Source: CAZCVI01 sp964502145
GTDB lineage: Bacteria > Acidobacteriota > Aminicenantia > UBA2199
Length of the DNA: 64,000 nt
Direction of reading: 5' to 3'
Assembly: GCA_964502145.1 (NCBI GenBank)
Contig: CAZCVI010000009.1
Span: 1-64,000, forward strand
In this document: positions 8,401 through 15,734 of the stretch, one piece after another
Position numbering within the stretch: position 1 is the stretch's first letter
Layout: each line of letters starts with the position of its first letter
Notes under the pieces: generated by a model
Databases searched by the model: none
What the model was told of the DNA's origin: nothing
The model's input: only the letters and a program-made list of their open reading frames with translations
Program-made: the position numbers and the translations under genes

Positions 8401-9004
8401 GTTGGGTGGTGGCGGGGGGATGGGGGAATTGTTGGGAGGGTTCGTGGTCGTCGTTGAGTTTGATCTCATAGGTGGATTGGCCTTCTTGAACGGCATCTAT
8501 AATATCTCCGAAGAGGTCTTCGGAGGACATTTGTGAATTGTTTTCTAACAATTTTTGGAGGGTGGGAATTTTATTGGTATCCTGGATGATCATCTGGGTA
8601 GTGGGAGTGGGGGGTACTTCTTCAAGATCATGTTCGAATATTTCGAGGAGTTCAAGGGCACGGTTTTTAAATTTTGCCTTATCAAAGGGCTTTTCGAAGA
8701 AGTCGTTGGCTTTGTACTGGGTGGTGGCCTGAAGTTTGTAATCCATGCCTTTGTAGATTTCGCTGATGATGATGATGCGGGTCTTGGGGTAGTGTTGGGC
8801 GGTGTACTGGGAGAGGTTAAAACCGTGAAACTTGGGCAACATGGCGGCGGTGATCAATAAATCGAAGTGGGTTTCTGACAATTTCTCTTTGGCGACATCG
8901 CCCTCATTGACGATGGTCAGGTTAAACATAGGGTGAGCAAAAAGCTCTTTTATGATTTCGATGGTTGAAGTGGCATACTCAACTAGCAATATTCTCTTCA
9001 TCAT
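5471..9004 (-). CDS. Pseudo-receiver / Ser-Thr protein kinase / TonB C-terminal fusion
   Basis: A 1177-residue fusion. Residues 4-120 are a receiver-like domain in which the phospho-acceptor position is Ala53 (ITAAMLP) and the acidic pair is reduced to E9-Y10, while the EKP lysine (K105) is kept. Residues about 391-665 are a complete Hanks kinase: glycine loop ARGGMAEIY, VALKK lysine 422, HRDVSPPN (catalytic D528), DFG (546-548) and SPE. Long Pro/Thr-rich linkers lie on both sides. One transmembrane helix lies at about 903-924 and a TonB C-terminal domain at about 1105-1177. Kinase and receiver would be cytoplasmic and the TonB domain periplasmic. AGGAG precedes the start. No exbB/exbD is nearby. 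Residues 333-357 are encoded by tandem 9-bp repeats. Confidence 0.88.
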   Translation of the reverse strand: MMKRILLVEYATSTIEIIKELFAHPMFNLTIVNEGDVAKEKLSETHFDLLITAAMLPKFHGFNLSQYTAQHYPKTRIIIISEIYKGMDYKLQATTQYKANDFFEKPFDKAKFKNRALELLEIFEHDLEEVPPTPTTQMIIQDTNKIPTLQKLLENNSQMSSEDLFGDIIDAVQEGQSTYEIKLNDDHEPSQQFPHPPATTQPIPQPVSKTEKPKPAPSPQKKTPAQDLLTQKLSVQQLQNEITSHETKPEVIFTPAPNVQQTMPLPIVTQVLKQPPSPSPVTQKIDLHLLDFIKQENQDKDKAKASQKNKRIEDDISRKFEETLSGLGLGATTKPTKPTPPITPITPITPTSPITPTPENNNKKTELLPSIPIPPPSTEKKNNTDEIGGYEILSLIARGGMAEIYKAKKTGVKGFEKLVALKKILSGYGADAKYIEMFVDEAKIAAQLSHPNIVQIYDLGKKDDYYFIAMEYVSGKDLRHILHRLEDANTTIPEELAIYLTIKILEALSYAHTARDGEGRKLEIVHRDVSPPNILVSYNGNVKLTDFGVSKASIKLHHTVAGALKGKLLYMSPEQAKGDADIDYRSDIYSAGIILFELITGQKLFMGASEISTLQKVQDGKIIRPRQFKKDITPHLEAIILKALEKDINLRFQKASDMIKALDAYMLKNYDNTPDTSHLTHFMYTLFKDQIIQEKLEINLKPLPYAIKRKPREAPVPHPESPRIEIQPSTAAPSPAPSFTPPPKTAPTPPPPSIPPTTPTAPTPPTPPATPKPATPPTRELTPKPLFKPAPPPHVEPESEIFQLSLDQQIEAALKPPLTPPAQKPVPNLSPSKPAAEEEFHPLIEINFDDDVTVPPIHQNKTTPTSPNTLPPDTSKPPLPTSPPALFAHYNAHPHKDSPKNKKILLIVFIIAIIILVIAIIYFLTSATSSSSKPVPIDPNNVVSHVQSSPSPTLPLSTTSTPSSLTTPPGTTTQPASTQTPVVDNTKKDTQLPPATLATNLATTPVTKKDSDTQVTQEPSQKNNNKENQKAPDPIPTPDNSQPSPPILTPQATGETQPATDTPETKPEVKQQAESSSVKEGDTLAISLVDTQPIPISNPIDISLSIKRMLMSDQRVLVSFLIDQNGRVETVKLIQQSSIKKLNSSIIETVQTWTFQPATKNNVKVKVWKNKWIVITK
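7937..8007. repeat. In-frame 9-bp minisatellite inside the kinase gene
   Basis: Tandem 9-mers, mostly GTTATGGGA with variants such as GAAGTCGGA and TTGGTGGGT, run through about seven units. On the coding strand they give repeated Pro-Ile-Thr or Pro-Thr-Lys triplets (ITPITPITP and TKPTKP). The unit length keeps the frame, and the word closely matches the GGGAATTAT arrays in intergenic elements at 30468-30635 and 37042-37180. Confidence 0.7.
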
Positions 9005-9145
9005 TTTTAGCTCCTGATTTATTTTATAATATATTCCATTCTAAATCAATGGTTTTGTTATTGTTTTTTCAGAACAACTCCCTAATTCGTGGAAATTTCC
9101 GCTTTGAGTGGGGTAAAGTTGGGCAGGTGGGAGGGGGAGGCACGG

Positions 9146-9658
9146 TTAGATGTTATTGTTTTCAGGAAAGTGATCTCTGAGGATGCTTAATCTGCTTCTG
9201 ACTTTGATACCGAGGGGCATGAGGAGGAAGGTGAGGATGGCTGGGCCAAAGAAGAGGTGACTGGTTTGGTCGAAGGGGAAGCCTAAAAATGCCATGACCA
9301 ATCCGATAATAGGAATGGTTATGGCGAGAGCGAGGAGACTGATGTCTATTTTGCGCCACTGTTGGAGTACTTGGCGCAGGGTGAAATCGTCGCGGATTAA
9401 TTTAGGAGAGTAATAGACGGTACGTCGGACGGCAATAATAAGAATAAATATCAAGATGACAATAAGGTTGGCTATACCGTAGAATAATTCCTGTTTGAGC
9501 GTGGTCAATTGCGGTTTTATTTTGAGGTTGAAGGCAATGAAGCCTGCTATAATGCAGGTACATAACATGGCCAGGGAAACGTATATGGAGATTTTAGTCT
9601 CTTGCTTGATTATTTTGCGATCCTCTATTAATTTTGCATATTCGTTTATAGTATTCAT
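9146..9658 (-). CDS. Four-helix membrane protein, unknown function
   Basis: A 170-residue integral membrane protein. A short charged cytoplasmic N-terminus (about 25 residues) is followed by four predicted membrane helices at about 25-44, 58-80, 106-126 and 133-152, and a basic C-terminal tail (KVRSRLSILRDHF). No family is recognised. The start at 9658 is set by a promoter with only six bases between the -10 element and the ATG and no ribosome site. It lies upstream of the kinase fusion in the same direction with a 141-bp gap, so cotranscription is possible, though the kinase has its own ribosome site. Confidence 0.7.
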   Translation of the reverse strand: MNTINEYAKLIEDRKIIKQETKISIYVSLAMLCTCIIAGFIAFNLKIKPQLTTLKQELFYGIANLIVILIFILIIAVRRTVYYSPKLIRDDFTLRQVLQQWRKIDISLLALAITIPIIGLVMAFLGFPFDQTSHLFFGPAILTFLLMPLGIKVRSRLSILRDHFPENNNI

Positions 9659-9664
9659 GGGTCA

Positions 9665-9693
9665 TTTTTACCATTTCTTGGGGTTATTGTCAA
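9665..9693 (-). promoter_or_regulatory. Promoter of the 9658 gene, apparently leaderless
   Basis: Minus strand: TTGACA (9693-9688), 17-bp spacer ending in TGG (an extended -10), then TAAAAA (9670-9665) and six bases to the ATG at 9658. No Shine-Dalgarno sequence can fit in the transcript. Confidence 0.55.
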
Positions 9694-9949
9694 GATGGAA
9701 GCTGTAAAACAGGATTTCTGACAAGGGTGATGTTTTTTCTTGCATTTTTCTTGGGGTTATGGTAAAGTTTTAGTCTTAAGGTACCCATGTACAAAATAGT
9801 GGATATAGAACACATTTTACAGCATGTATTGACCCGTTTTTATTCAAGTCTACAGGTGTCTACCATCACAGTGGGTGCATCACAATCAATTCAAAAAATC
9901 AAAATAAAACAAGGATCAAGCGTCTAAACGTCTGATGGAGGTACTAAAT

Positions 9950-11965
9950 ATGGAGAACAACGAAGTGATGTCAAAGGGTTTGCCGGCGAATGCATACCGC
10001 AAATTGGAGCCGGGTGAAGAGTTTTTCCCGGTGGTTCCAAGGAATGCGCCGTTACGTGAAGCCACCCCTTATTCAATTCTGTGGGGCATGTTTTACGCGG
10101 TGATATTTTCAGCGGCGGCGGCTTACCTGGGTTTGAAGATCGGCCAGGTGTTTGAAGCGGCAATTCCGATCGCGATTCTGGCGGTGGGATTCTCGTTTAT
10201 GACGGGGCGCAAAAATGCGCTCTCGGAAAATGTGATTATTCAATCAATCGGGTCTTGTTCGGGTGTGATTGTGGCGGGTGCGATTTTTACGATCCCGGGT
10301 TTATATATACTGGGCATCCAGGCTACTTTTTTGCAGATATTCTTGGCTTCTTTATTTGGTGGTTTCCTGGGTATATTGTTTTTGGTGCCGTTCAGGAAAT
10401 ATTTTGTCAAGGATATGCATGGCGAATTCCCCTTCCCGGAAGCAACGGCTACAACTGAAATACTGGTGGCGGGTGAAGCAGGCGGGAAGCAGGCAAAAGT
10501 ATTGCTGAAAGCATTGGCGATTGGCGGCATCTATGATTTTATGGTGGCGGGGTTCGGTTTTTGGAGAGAAGTGGCTTCAACTACGGCTTTCGGCTGGGGA
10601 AAAACGCTGGCAGATAATATCAAGTGGGAGTTCCGGGTGAATGTAGGGGCGGCGGTGACAGGCTTGGGGTATATTATTGGTCTGAAATACTCGCTGATTA
10701 TTGCCTGTGGTTCGTTCCTGTCCTGGTGGGTGTTGGTGCCGGCGATTTATTATGTGGGGCAGTTCAACACGGTGGCGATTCTTAGCGCGGCAAAACCAAT
10801 TGGGCAAATGGTACCGGGCGAGATATTCACGGAGTATGTGCGCCACATTGGTATCGGTGGTATTGCAGCGGCAGGTATGATCGGGGTAATCAAATCACGT
10901 AAAATTATCCTGGGCGCCTTTAAATTGGCTGCGGCTGAACTGTTTGGAAAAAGTATGGACGGTGTACAAGGAAAACCAGACCGACTGCAACAAGATATCA
11001 AAATGAAATGGAACATGCTGTTGTTATTGGCTTCCTTGCTGGGTATCTTCGCGTTTTTCCTGATTGGAGTAGTGAGCGGGAATTGGTTCCACGCGTTGGT
11101 AGGGCTGGGGATCGTGACAATTATCTCCTTTCTTTTTACAACGGTGGCGGCCAGAGCGATTGCTATCGTGGGTACAAATCCAGTTTCAGGCATGACGTTG
11201 ATGACGTTGATCATTGCCTCGGTGATTTTAGTGAGTGTGGGTTTGAAGGGTGAAAGTGGTATGTTGGTAGCGTTATTGATCGGTGGTGTGGTGTGTACGG
11301 CATTGTCAATGGCGGGTGCATTTATCACGGATTTGAAGATCGGGTATTGGCTGGGTACAACCCCGGCGACGCAGGAACGGTGGAAATTTTTAGGCACGTT
11401 ATTGGCGGCAGCCTCGGTAGGTTTGGTTATATTAATGTTGAATAAAACCTATGGCTTTGGCCCGGGTGGCTTGGAAGCGCCGCAAGCTTCGGCAATGGCA
11501 GCAGTATTAAAACCGTTGATGACGGGTCAACCAGCCCCGTGGCTTCTTTATGTAGCGGGATTCTTCCTGGCGATTATCCTGGAATTCGTGGGTATTCCGC
11601 CGTTGGCGTTCGCGTTGGGAATGTATTTACCGCTTCATCTGAACACGCCGATTTTGGCAGGTGGTTTGATTGCACATCTGGTAGAAAAGAGTACGAAAGA
11701 CAAAGCGCTACAAACGGCCCGGAAAGAACGGGGCACGCTGATTGCATCTGGCTTTATTGCGGGTGGTGCGATCATGGGTGTGGTAGCTGCGGCGATTATT
11801 TATATTGGTCAGTCTGTAGTGGGTGAAGGGTGGTCTATTATGAAGGCTATCGGCACCATGGAATGGGTTGAAAAATCAGACTGGGCTGCGATATTGGGAT
11901 TCGGTATGTTTATCTTATTGTTAGGTTACCTGTACTGGGATTCCAGACGGGCAACAGTGGAGTAA
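9950..11965 (+). CDS. OPT-family oligopeptide or metal-chelate transporter
   Basis: A polytopic inner-membrane transporter of about 671 residues, the normal size for the OPT family, which imports small peptides or metal-chelate compounds driven by the proton gradient. It is almost entirely hydrophobic with about 14-16 likely helices. Family-like segments include ATPYSILWGMFYAVIFSAAA near the N-terminus, the GEFPFPEA motif and a region near the C-terminus reading PPLAFALGMYLPL. The ATG at 9935 overlaps the GGAGG (9937-9941) that serves the ATG at 9950, so 9950 is the better start. It stands alone; substrate cannot be deduced. The 276 bp upstream contain the word TTTCTTGGGGTTAT twice (9673 and 9750). 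Confidence 0.88.
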   Translation: MENNEVMSKGLPANAYRKLEPGEEFFPVVPRNAPLREATPYSILWGMFYAVIFSAAAAYLGLKIGQVFEAAIPIAILAVGFSFMTGRKNALSENVIIQSIGSCSGVIVAGAIFTIPGLYILGIQATFLQIFLASLFGGFLGILFLVPFRKYFVKDMHGEFPFPEATATTEILVAGEAGGKQAKVLLKALAIGGIYDFMVAGFGFWREVASTTAFGWGKTLADNIKWEFRVNVGAAVTGLGYIIGLKYSLIIACGSFLSWWVLVPAIYYVGQFNTVAILSAAKPIGQMVPGEIFTEYVRHIGIGGIAAAGMIGVIKSRKIILGAFKLAAAELFGKSMDGVQGKPDRLQQDIKMKWNMLLLLASLLGIFAFFLIGVVSGNWFHALVGLGIVTIISFLFTTVAARAIAIVGTNPVSGMTLMTLIIASVILVSVGLKGESGMLVALLIGGVVCTALSMAGAFITDLKIGYWLGTTPATQERWKFLGTLLAAASVGLVILMLNKTYGFGPGGLEAPQASAMAAVLKPLMTGQPAPWLLYVAGFFLAIILEFVGIPPLAFALGMYLPLHLNTPILAGGLIAHLVEKSTKDKALQTARKERGTLIASGFIAGGAIMGVVAAAIIYIGQSVVGEGWSIMKAIGTMEWVEKSDWAAILGFGMFILLLGYLYWDSRRATVE

Positions 11966-12219
11966 AAATTATTAATGATTAATTGAGAACATAAATGAGA
12001 ACATAAAGTTGTGTCCTGCGGACGTTTTTTTTGAGGCCTGCGGCGAAAGAGAAAGATGTTCGTAGGACACAATGGTTTCTTATTTTGAAAGTTTGATGGA
12101 CTGACTGGACAATCTGGACGTTCTGGACAAAAAATAAAAGCTTTGGGAAGTGGGGCAACTGTTAATTATAGATTCTGGAAAAAGGAGTGCAGGATCGGAG
12201 GTTATGGGAGACGTTTTGA
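11966..12219. repeat. Intergenic hairpin and solo 9-bp repeat arm
   Basis: A 15-bp stem (12009-12023 with 12058-12072; TTGTGTCCTGCGGAC with GTTCGTAGGACACAA) has two G-T pairs that fit plus-strand RNA. It lies 44 bp after the OPT gene and may end or stabilise its transcript, although no T-run follows. At about 12096-12130 there is a short array of TGGAC-containing 9-mers followed by AAAAATAAAAGC, a degenerate single arm of the intergenic element family described at 26222-26552. Confidence 0.5.
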
Positions 12220-12768
12220 CTAGAATTCATCAAGGTCTATTTCGAAGGCATCGTCATCTTCTAAGGAGTGATGTATGATACGCTCCAGTGGGGTGTCCTC
12301 GGGTATTGGCATGGTTTTGGTTTGGGGGCGGAGTTGGTCTAATGGGGGCAGGACCATGAAGTTGGTGCTGTTGGCGTTGTACTGGGATTCAAAGTTACTC
12401 TTTTCGATACCGAGATGGAAGAGAACTTTTTTGCGAAAAATGGGTTCAACGAGGGGCTTTTCGATGAACTCGCAGACGCCACAGCGAGAGGCTTCTTCCT
12501 GATCATTGCTGCCATTTATTTTTTCACCGATGACGATGACTTTGGTGGCGGGGTAATTTTCAGAGATGTACTTGGCAAGGGTAAAGCCATGGGATTTGGG
12601 AAGCAGGGCAGCGGTGATAACCATATGGAACGGTCTCTTGGCCAGCAACATCCGGGCAACGTTCTGGTTACCGGCAGTGGTAATATCGAAAAGGTCATTA
12701 TTGAGATACTGATTAATGGCTTCTATGGTCTCTGAATTATATTCTACTAATAAAATATTTTTTTTCAT
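12220..12768 (-). CDS. Pseudo-receiver domain protein
   Basis: A 182-residue protein with a single receiver-like domain (about 4-120) and a Pro/acidic C-terminal tail. It aligns along its length with the N-terminal domain of the kinase fusion at 5471: both start with ILLVEY, both have ITAAxLPKxHGF at residues 51-62 and both keep EKP near residue 105. The phospho-acceptor position is Ala53 and the acidic pair is E9-Y10, so phosphorylation of the usual kind is not expected. A likely role is phosphorylation-independent protein binding, perhaps with the kinase protein; that is inference. GAAGGAAACC lies just before the ATG. It is not obviously in an operon. Confidence 0.82.
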   Translation of the reverse strand: MKKNILLVEYNSETIEAINQYLNNDLFDITTAGNQNVARMLLAKRPFHMVITAALLPKSHGFTLAKYISENYPATKVIVIGEKINGSNDQEEASRCGVCEFIEKPLVEPIFRKKVLFHLGIEKSNFESQYNANSTNFMVLPPLDQLRPQTKTMPIPEDTPLERIIHHSLEDDDAFEIDLDEF

Positions 12769-12970
12769 GGTTTCCTTCTTAGTAAAATTCTATTATATTC
12801 TATTATATCTAACCGGGAAAATCAAGTAAGTAAGTCAAAGGGTGTTCTGATTTTTTTTAGTTAGGTGGACGAGATGGACACTATAAACGGGTGAGGGATT
12901 TTATGATGGTCTTGCGAAAATATTGCTCACAAAATGGGATACTCATGGTTTACCTCTCGGGTCATTTATA

Positions 12971-14005
12971 TTATTGATCGGTCTGATGGTTGATGATGTA
13001 TTTCTGAACGGCGCGGTTATGTTCTTCGAGTGAAGCGGAGAAAAAATGACTGCTGGAGTTCTTGGCGACGAAGTAGAGGTATTTGGTATTTTCGGGGTAG
13101 AGGGCAGCCTCAATGGAAGAGTAACCGGGGCAACAAATGGGACCGGGGGGAAGTCCTTTGTGTAAACGGGTGTTGTACGGGGAATCGTATTTTAATTCGG
13201 CCCACCCCAATCTTCCAGGGTAACGATTATCGCGTTTGAGGGCATAAATAATAGTGGGGTCGCAACCCATGGTCATGCCAATACGCAAACGGTTATGAAA
13301 AACGGATGAGACGAGGAAACGTTCGGCTTTGGAAGCACTCTCTTTTTCGATCAAAGTGGCCATGGTAATGACTTCACGAACGGTTAAATTCATTTCGTCG
13401 GCGCGCCATTTCATGGCCTGGGTAAAAATTTCCTTGAATTTTTCAACCATCACATTCACCATTTCTTCGGCGGTAATGTTGCTCTCTACCATGTAGGTAT
13501 CAGGAAAAAGATATCCTTCGAGATCATCGGCTTTGGGATCTATGTCCTGAATCAAATGGGTGGAGCGGGCATGGTTAAGGAAATCCTGGGCATTTATACC
13601 ATGGTTTTGGCCGAGATATGCGGCGATTTCAGAGATGGTCAAGCCTTCGACAATGGTGATTTTATGGAGTACAACTTTTCCTTCCTGGAGTTTCTCAATG
13701 ACTTCTTTGACGGACATGGGGCGGTCGAACCGGTATTCCCCGGATTTGAAATTGGATTTATTGGCAAATAGACGGTAATAAATTTTAAAATAATTGGTGT
13801 TGGCAATGATATGGTTCCGTTCAAGTAAGCGGGCAATTGATGATACGGGCAAGCCTTTGGGGATACGAATAGTGACGGGAGCGTCGTGTCCCTCATAAGG
13901 TGGAAATACTTTCAGATAAAAGTCAAGACCGAGCAACAGAACAGCAATAACAGTCAGGATCAGAAAGGCCAAGATGATTTTTTTAAAGGAACTTTTTTTT
14001 TTCAT
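12971..14005 (-). CDS. mltG: Endolytic murein transglycosylase MltG
   Basis: Inner-membrane enzyme that cuts nascent glycan strands and helps end peptidoglycan chain growth. One N-terminal membrane helix (about 9-30) anchors a periplasmic part. A LysM-like N-terminal subdomain (about 43-110) precedes the YceG catalytic domain with the conserved TLIEKES motif (Glu220 catalytic), FHNRL, CDPTIIYAL, SPYNTRLHKGLPPGPI and the C-terminal YFVAK. The length (344 aa) is typical. It follows ruvX, a common bacterial order, with a 120-bp gap that holds 9-bp repeats. No ribosome site of note is visible just upstream. Confidence 0.95.
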   Translation of the reverse strand: MKKKSSFKKIILAFLILTVIAVLLLGLDFYLKVFPPYEGHDAPVTIRIPKGLPVSSIARLLERNHIIANTNYFKIYYRLFANKSNFKSGEYRFDRPMSVKEVIEKLQEGKVVLHKITIVEGLTISEIAAYLGQNHGINAQDFLNHARSTHLIQDIDPKADDLEGYLFPDTYMVESNITAEEMVNVMVEKFKEIFTQAMKWRADEMNLTVREVITMATLIEKESASKAERFLVSSVFHNRLRIGMTMGCDPTIIYALKRDNRYPGRLGWAELKYDSPYNTRLHKGLPPGPICCPGYSSIEAALYPENTKYLYFVAKNSSSHFFSASLEEHNRAVQKYIINHQTDQ

Positions 14006-14049
14006 GGACGGGAGTCTCCATTGGATATGTTAAATATGTTAAATTTTTG

Positions 14050-14185
14050 AAAACTGGGTGGAGTAACTGGGCTTACTGGACTAGCTGGACTTTCTGGACG
14101 GGAAGAAGGAGGTTTGGAAGAGGATTTAGGTTTCATCGCTGTCATCAGTATCATCGCTATCATATCTATTGTATCTGTAATGACT
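14050..14185. repeat. 9-bp repeat tract running into the 3' end of ruvX
   Basis: At about 14056-14101 there is a short array of CTGGACTTA-like 9-mers, a solo arm of the intergenic element family. From about 14132 to 14185 a second 9-mer series (TCATCGCTG, TCATCAGTA, TCATCGCTA, TCATATCTA and so on) lies inside ruvX and encodes its Tyr/Asp/Ser-rich tail. The two tracts are about 30 bp apart. Confidence 0.6.
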
Positions 14186-14605
14186 GTTTTCTGCGGATTC
14201 CATATAGCGATTTAAGAGAATCACGGCGGCCATTGAATCGAGCAGAACTTTTCGTTTTTTGGGGTTGGGGGTGATGGCTTTTAATTCTTCGTCGGCTTCA
14301 AGACTACTGAGACGTTCATCGACGTATTCAATGGCATCAAAGGGGGCGAGGGATTTTTTTAAGCGTTGGGTAAAGTGTTCGACATGTTGGGTCATGGGAC
14401 AACGACTGCCGTCCATATTCACGGGGTAACCAATGACAATACGGGAGACATCGTAATCGGTCATGAGGTATTGGATATGCGCGATGACCTGCCGGAAATC
14501 TTTATAAATAATAGGCGCAATAGGGTTGGCTACACCGAGTTGGGGATTACCAACGGCAAAACCGATGCGCTTCAAGCCAAAATCAATGCTTAATACTTTA
14601 CTCAT
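14126..14605 (-). CDS. ruvX: YqgF/RuvX-type Holliday-junction resolvase-like nuclease
   Basis: RNase H-fold protein of the YqgF family, linked to pre-16S rRNA maturation and to Holliday-junction resolution. Conserved features: SIDFGLKRIG with Asp8, VIGYPVNMDG, VDERLSS (Asp96, Glu97) and LLDSMAAVILLNRYM with Asp123. The family normally ends about residue 136; here a further roughly 22-residue tail of Tyr, Arg, Asp, Ser and Thr is encoded by tandem 9-bp repeats. The start has no clear ribosome site but lies 37 bp after the ddl stop in the same direction, consistent with an operon. Confidence 0.92.
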   Translation of the reverse strand: MSKVLSIDFGLKRIGFAVGNPQLGVANPIAPIIYKDFRQVIAHIQYLMTDYDVSRIVIGYPVNMDGSRCPMTQHVEHFTQRLKKSLAPFDAIEYVDERLSSLEADEELKAITPNPKKRKVLLDSMAAVILLNRYMESAENSHYRYNRYDSDDTDDSDET

Positions 14606-14642
14606 AAAACCACGCTTTGTTCAGCACGGGTGGGTTCTGCTA

Positions 14643-15734
14643 TTACCTATCAGTGGAAACTTTGTGCTGCCGATGGTATTGGAAACCGTAATCAATAAGG
14701 CGGGTGATGAGGTCAGTAAAAGAGATATCTTGGAGGCTCCAGAGTTTGGGAAACATGCTGATCTGGGTAAATCCGGGGATAGTATTGATCTCGTTGACAT
14801 AAATGGTACCGGTATTTTTTTCGATGAAGAGGTCGACACGGGACATACCATTGAGGAAAAGGGTTTTGAACGCTTGTCCGGCAATGCGACGCACTTCTTC
14901 CTCTTGTTCACATTCTAAAACAGCGGGCATTTGGAAGGTGGTTGCACCATCAATGTATTTATCATTATAATCGTAAAATTCATTGCGGGGGATCAACTCG
15001 CCGGGGCGTGAGATCATAATCTGCTCATTACCCATGACAGAGACCTCAATTTCACGGATGTTTACTGCCTTTTCGATCACTATTTTCCGATCATAGCGAA
15101 AAGCGAGGTCCAGAGCGGCAGTGAGATTGGCGGGGTTATCAACCTTGGAAATACCAACGGATGAACCCATGGAACTGGGCTTCACAAAAACGGGAAAACC
15201 GAGTTGCTTGGTGATGGTTTCGTGAATGGTGTCGATCTGGTGATTCTCAAAATAGAGGAAATCGACGACATTGAGCCCGGCGCTACGGAACAGAATTTTT
15301 GCCACGACTTTGTCCATGGCCAGGGCAGAAGCGAGACTATTGGCCCCGACGTAAGGTTTATTGGCGAGTTCGAGCAGGCTTTGGATTTTGCCATCCTCAC
15401 CGTTGGGACCGTGTAACATGGGGAAATAAATATCGGCGTCCAGGGTATGGCTGTGGTTGTTGAGCCAGGGGAGAAAGGAGTAACTGGCAGGGGTTAAGAA
15501 ATCTTTGACTATAAAGTGTTGTTCATCAATGAGACGCCACTTGCCGTCTTTCCTGCCGATATAAATCAACAGGGGGGTGAATTTTTCTTTGTCGATGTAG
15601 TGGTAAAGAGCCTTGGTAGATTCCAACGAGACATCATGCTCGGCAGATTGGCCACCGAACAGAATGGCCACGGTTGTTTTTTTTGTATTTGTGTTATGGG
15701 GATTAGTGGTTATTTTTTCCATTATTTTTTCCAT
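14643..15734 (-). CDS. ddl: D-alanine--D-alanine ligase
   Basis: Cytoplasmic ATP-grasp ligase making the D-Ala-D-Ala dipeptide for peptidoglycan. Visible motifs are VAILFGGQSAEHDVSL, MLHGPNGEDGKIQSLLEL, PYVGANSLASALAMDK, FVKPSSMGSSVGISKV and the C-terminal YVNEINTIPGFT. The open frame could begin at 15779, but that lies well inside the preceding lytic transglycosylase gene; the ATG at 15734 (or 15722) gives the usual length of about 360 aa and a 32-bp overlap. The Ser/Gly-rich omega-loop region looks like ordinary D-Ala-D-Ala ligases and there is no sign of a D-lactate-type variant, though that cannot be settled by eye. Confidence 0.94.
   Translation of the reverse strand: MEKIMEKITTNPHNTNTKKTTVAILFGGQSAEHDVSLESTKALYHYIDKEKFTPLLIYIGRKDGKWRLIDEQHFIVKDFLTPASYSFLPWLNNHSHTLDADIYFPMLHGPNGEDGKIQSLLELANKPYVGANSLASALAMDKVVAKILFRSAGLNVVDFLYFENHQIDTIHETITKQLGFPVFVKPSSMGSSVGISKVDNPANLTAALDLAFRYDRKIVIEKAVNIREIEVSVMGNEQIMISRPGELIPRNEFYDYNDKYIDGATTFQMPAVLECEQEEEVRRIAGQAFKTLFLNGMSRVDLFIEKNTGTIYVNEINTIPGFTQISMFPKLWSLQDISFTDLITRLIDYGFQYHRQHKVSTDR

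Noticed and set aside
10750..11397. 215-codon minus ORF opposite the OPT transporter
   Set aside because: It lies wholly inside a strongly supported gene, with no ribosome site or recognisable domain.
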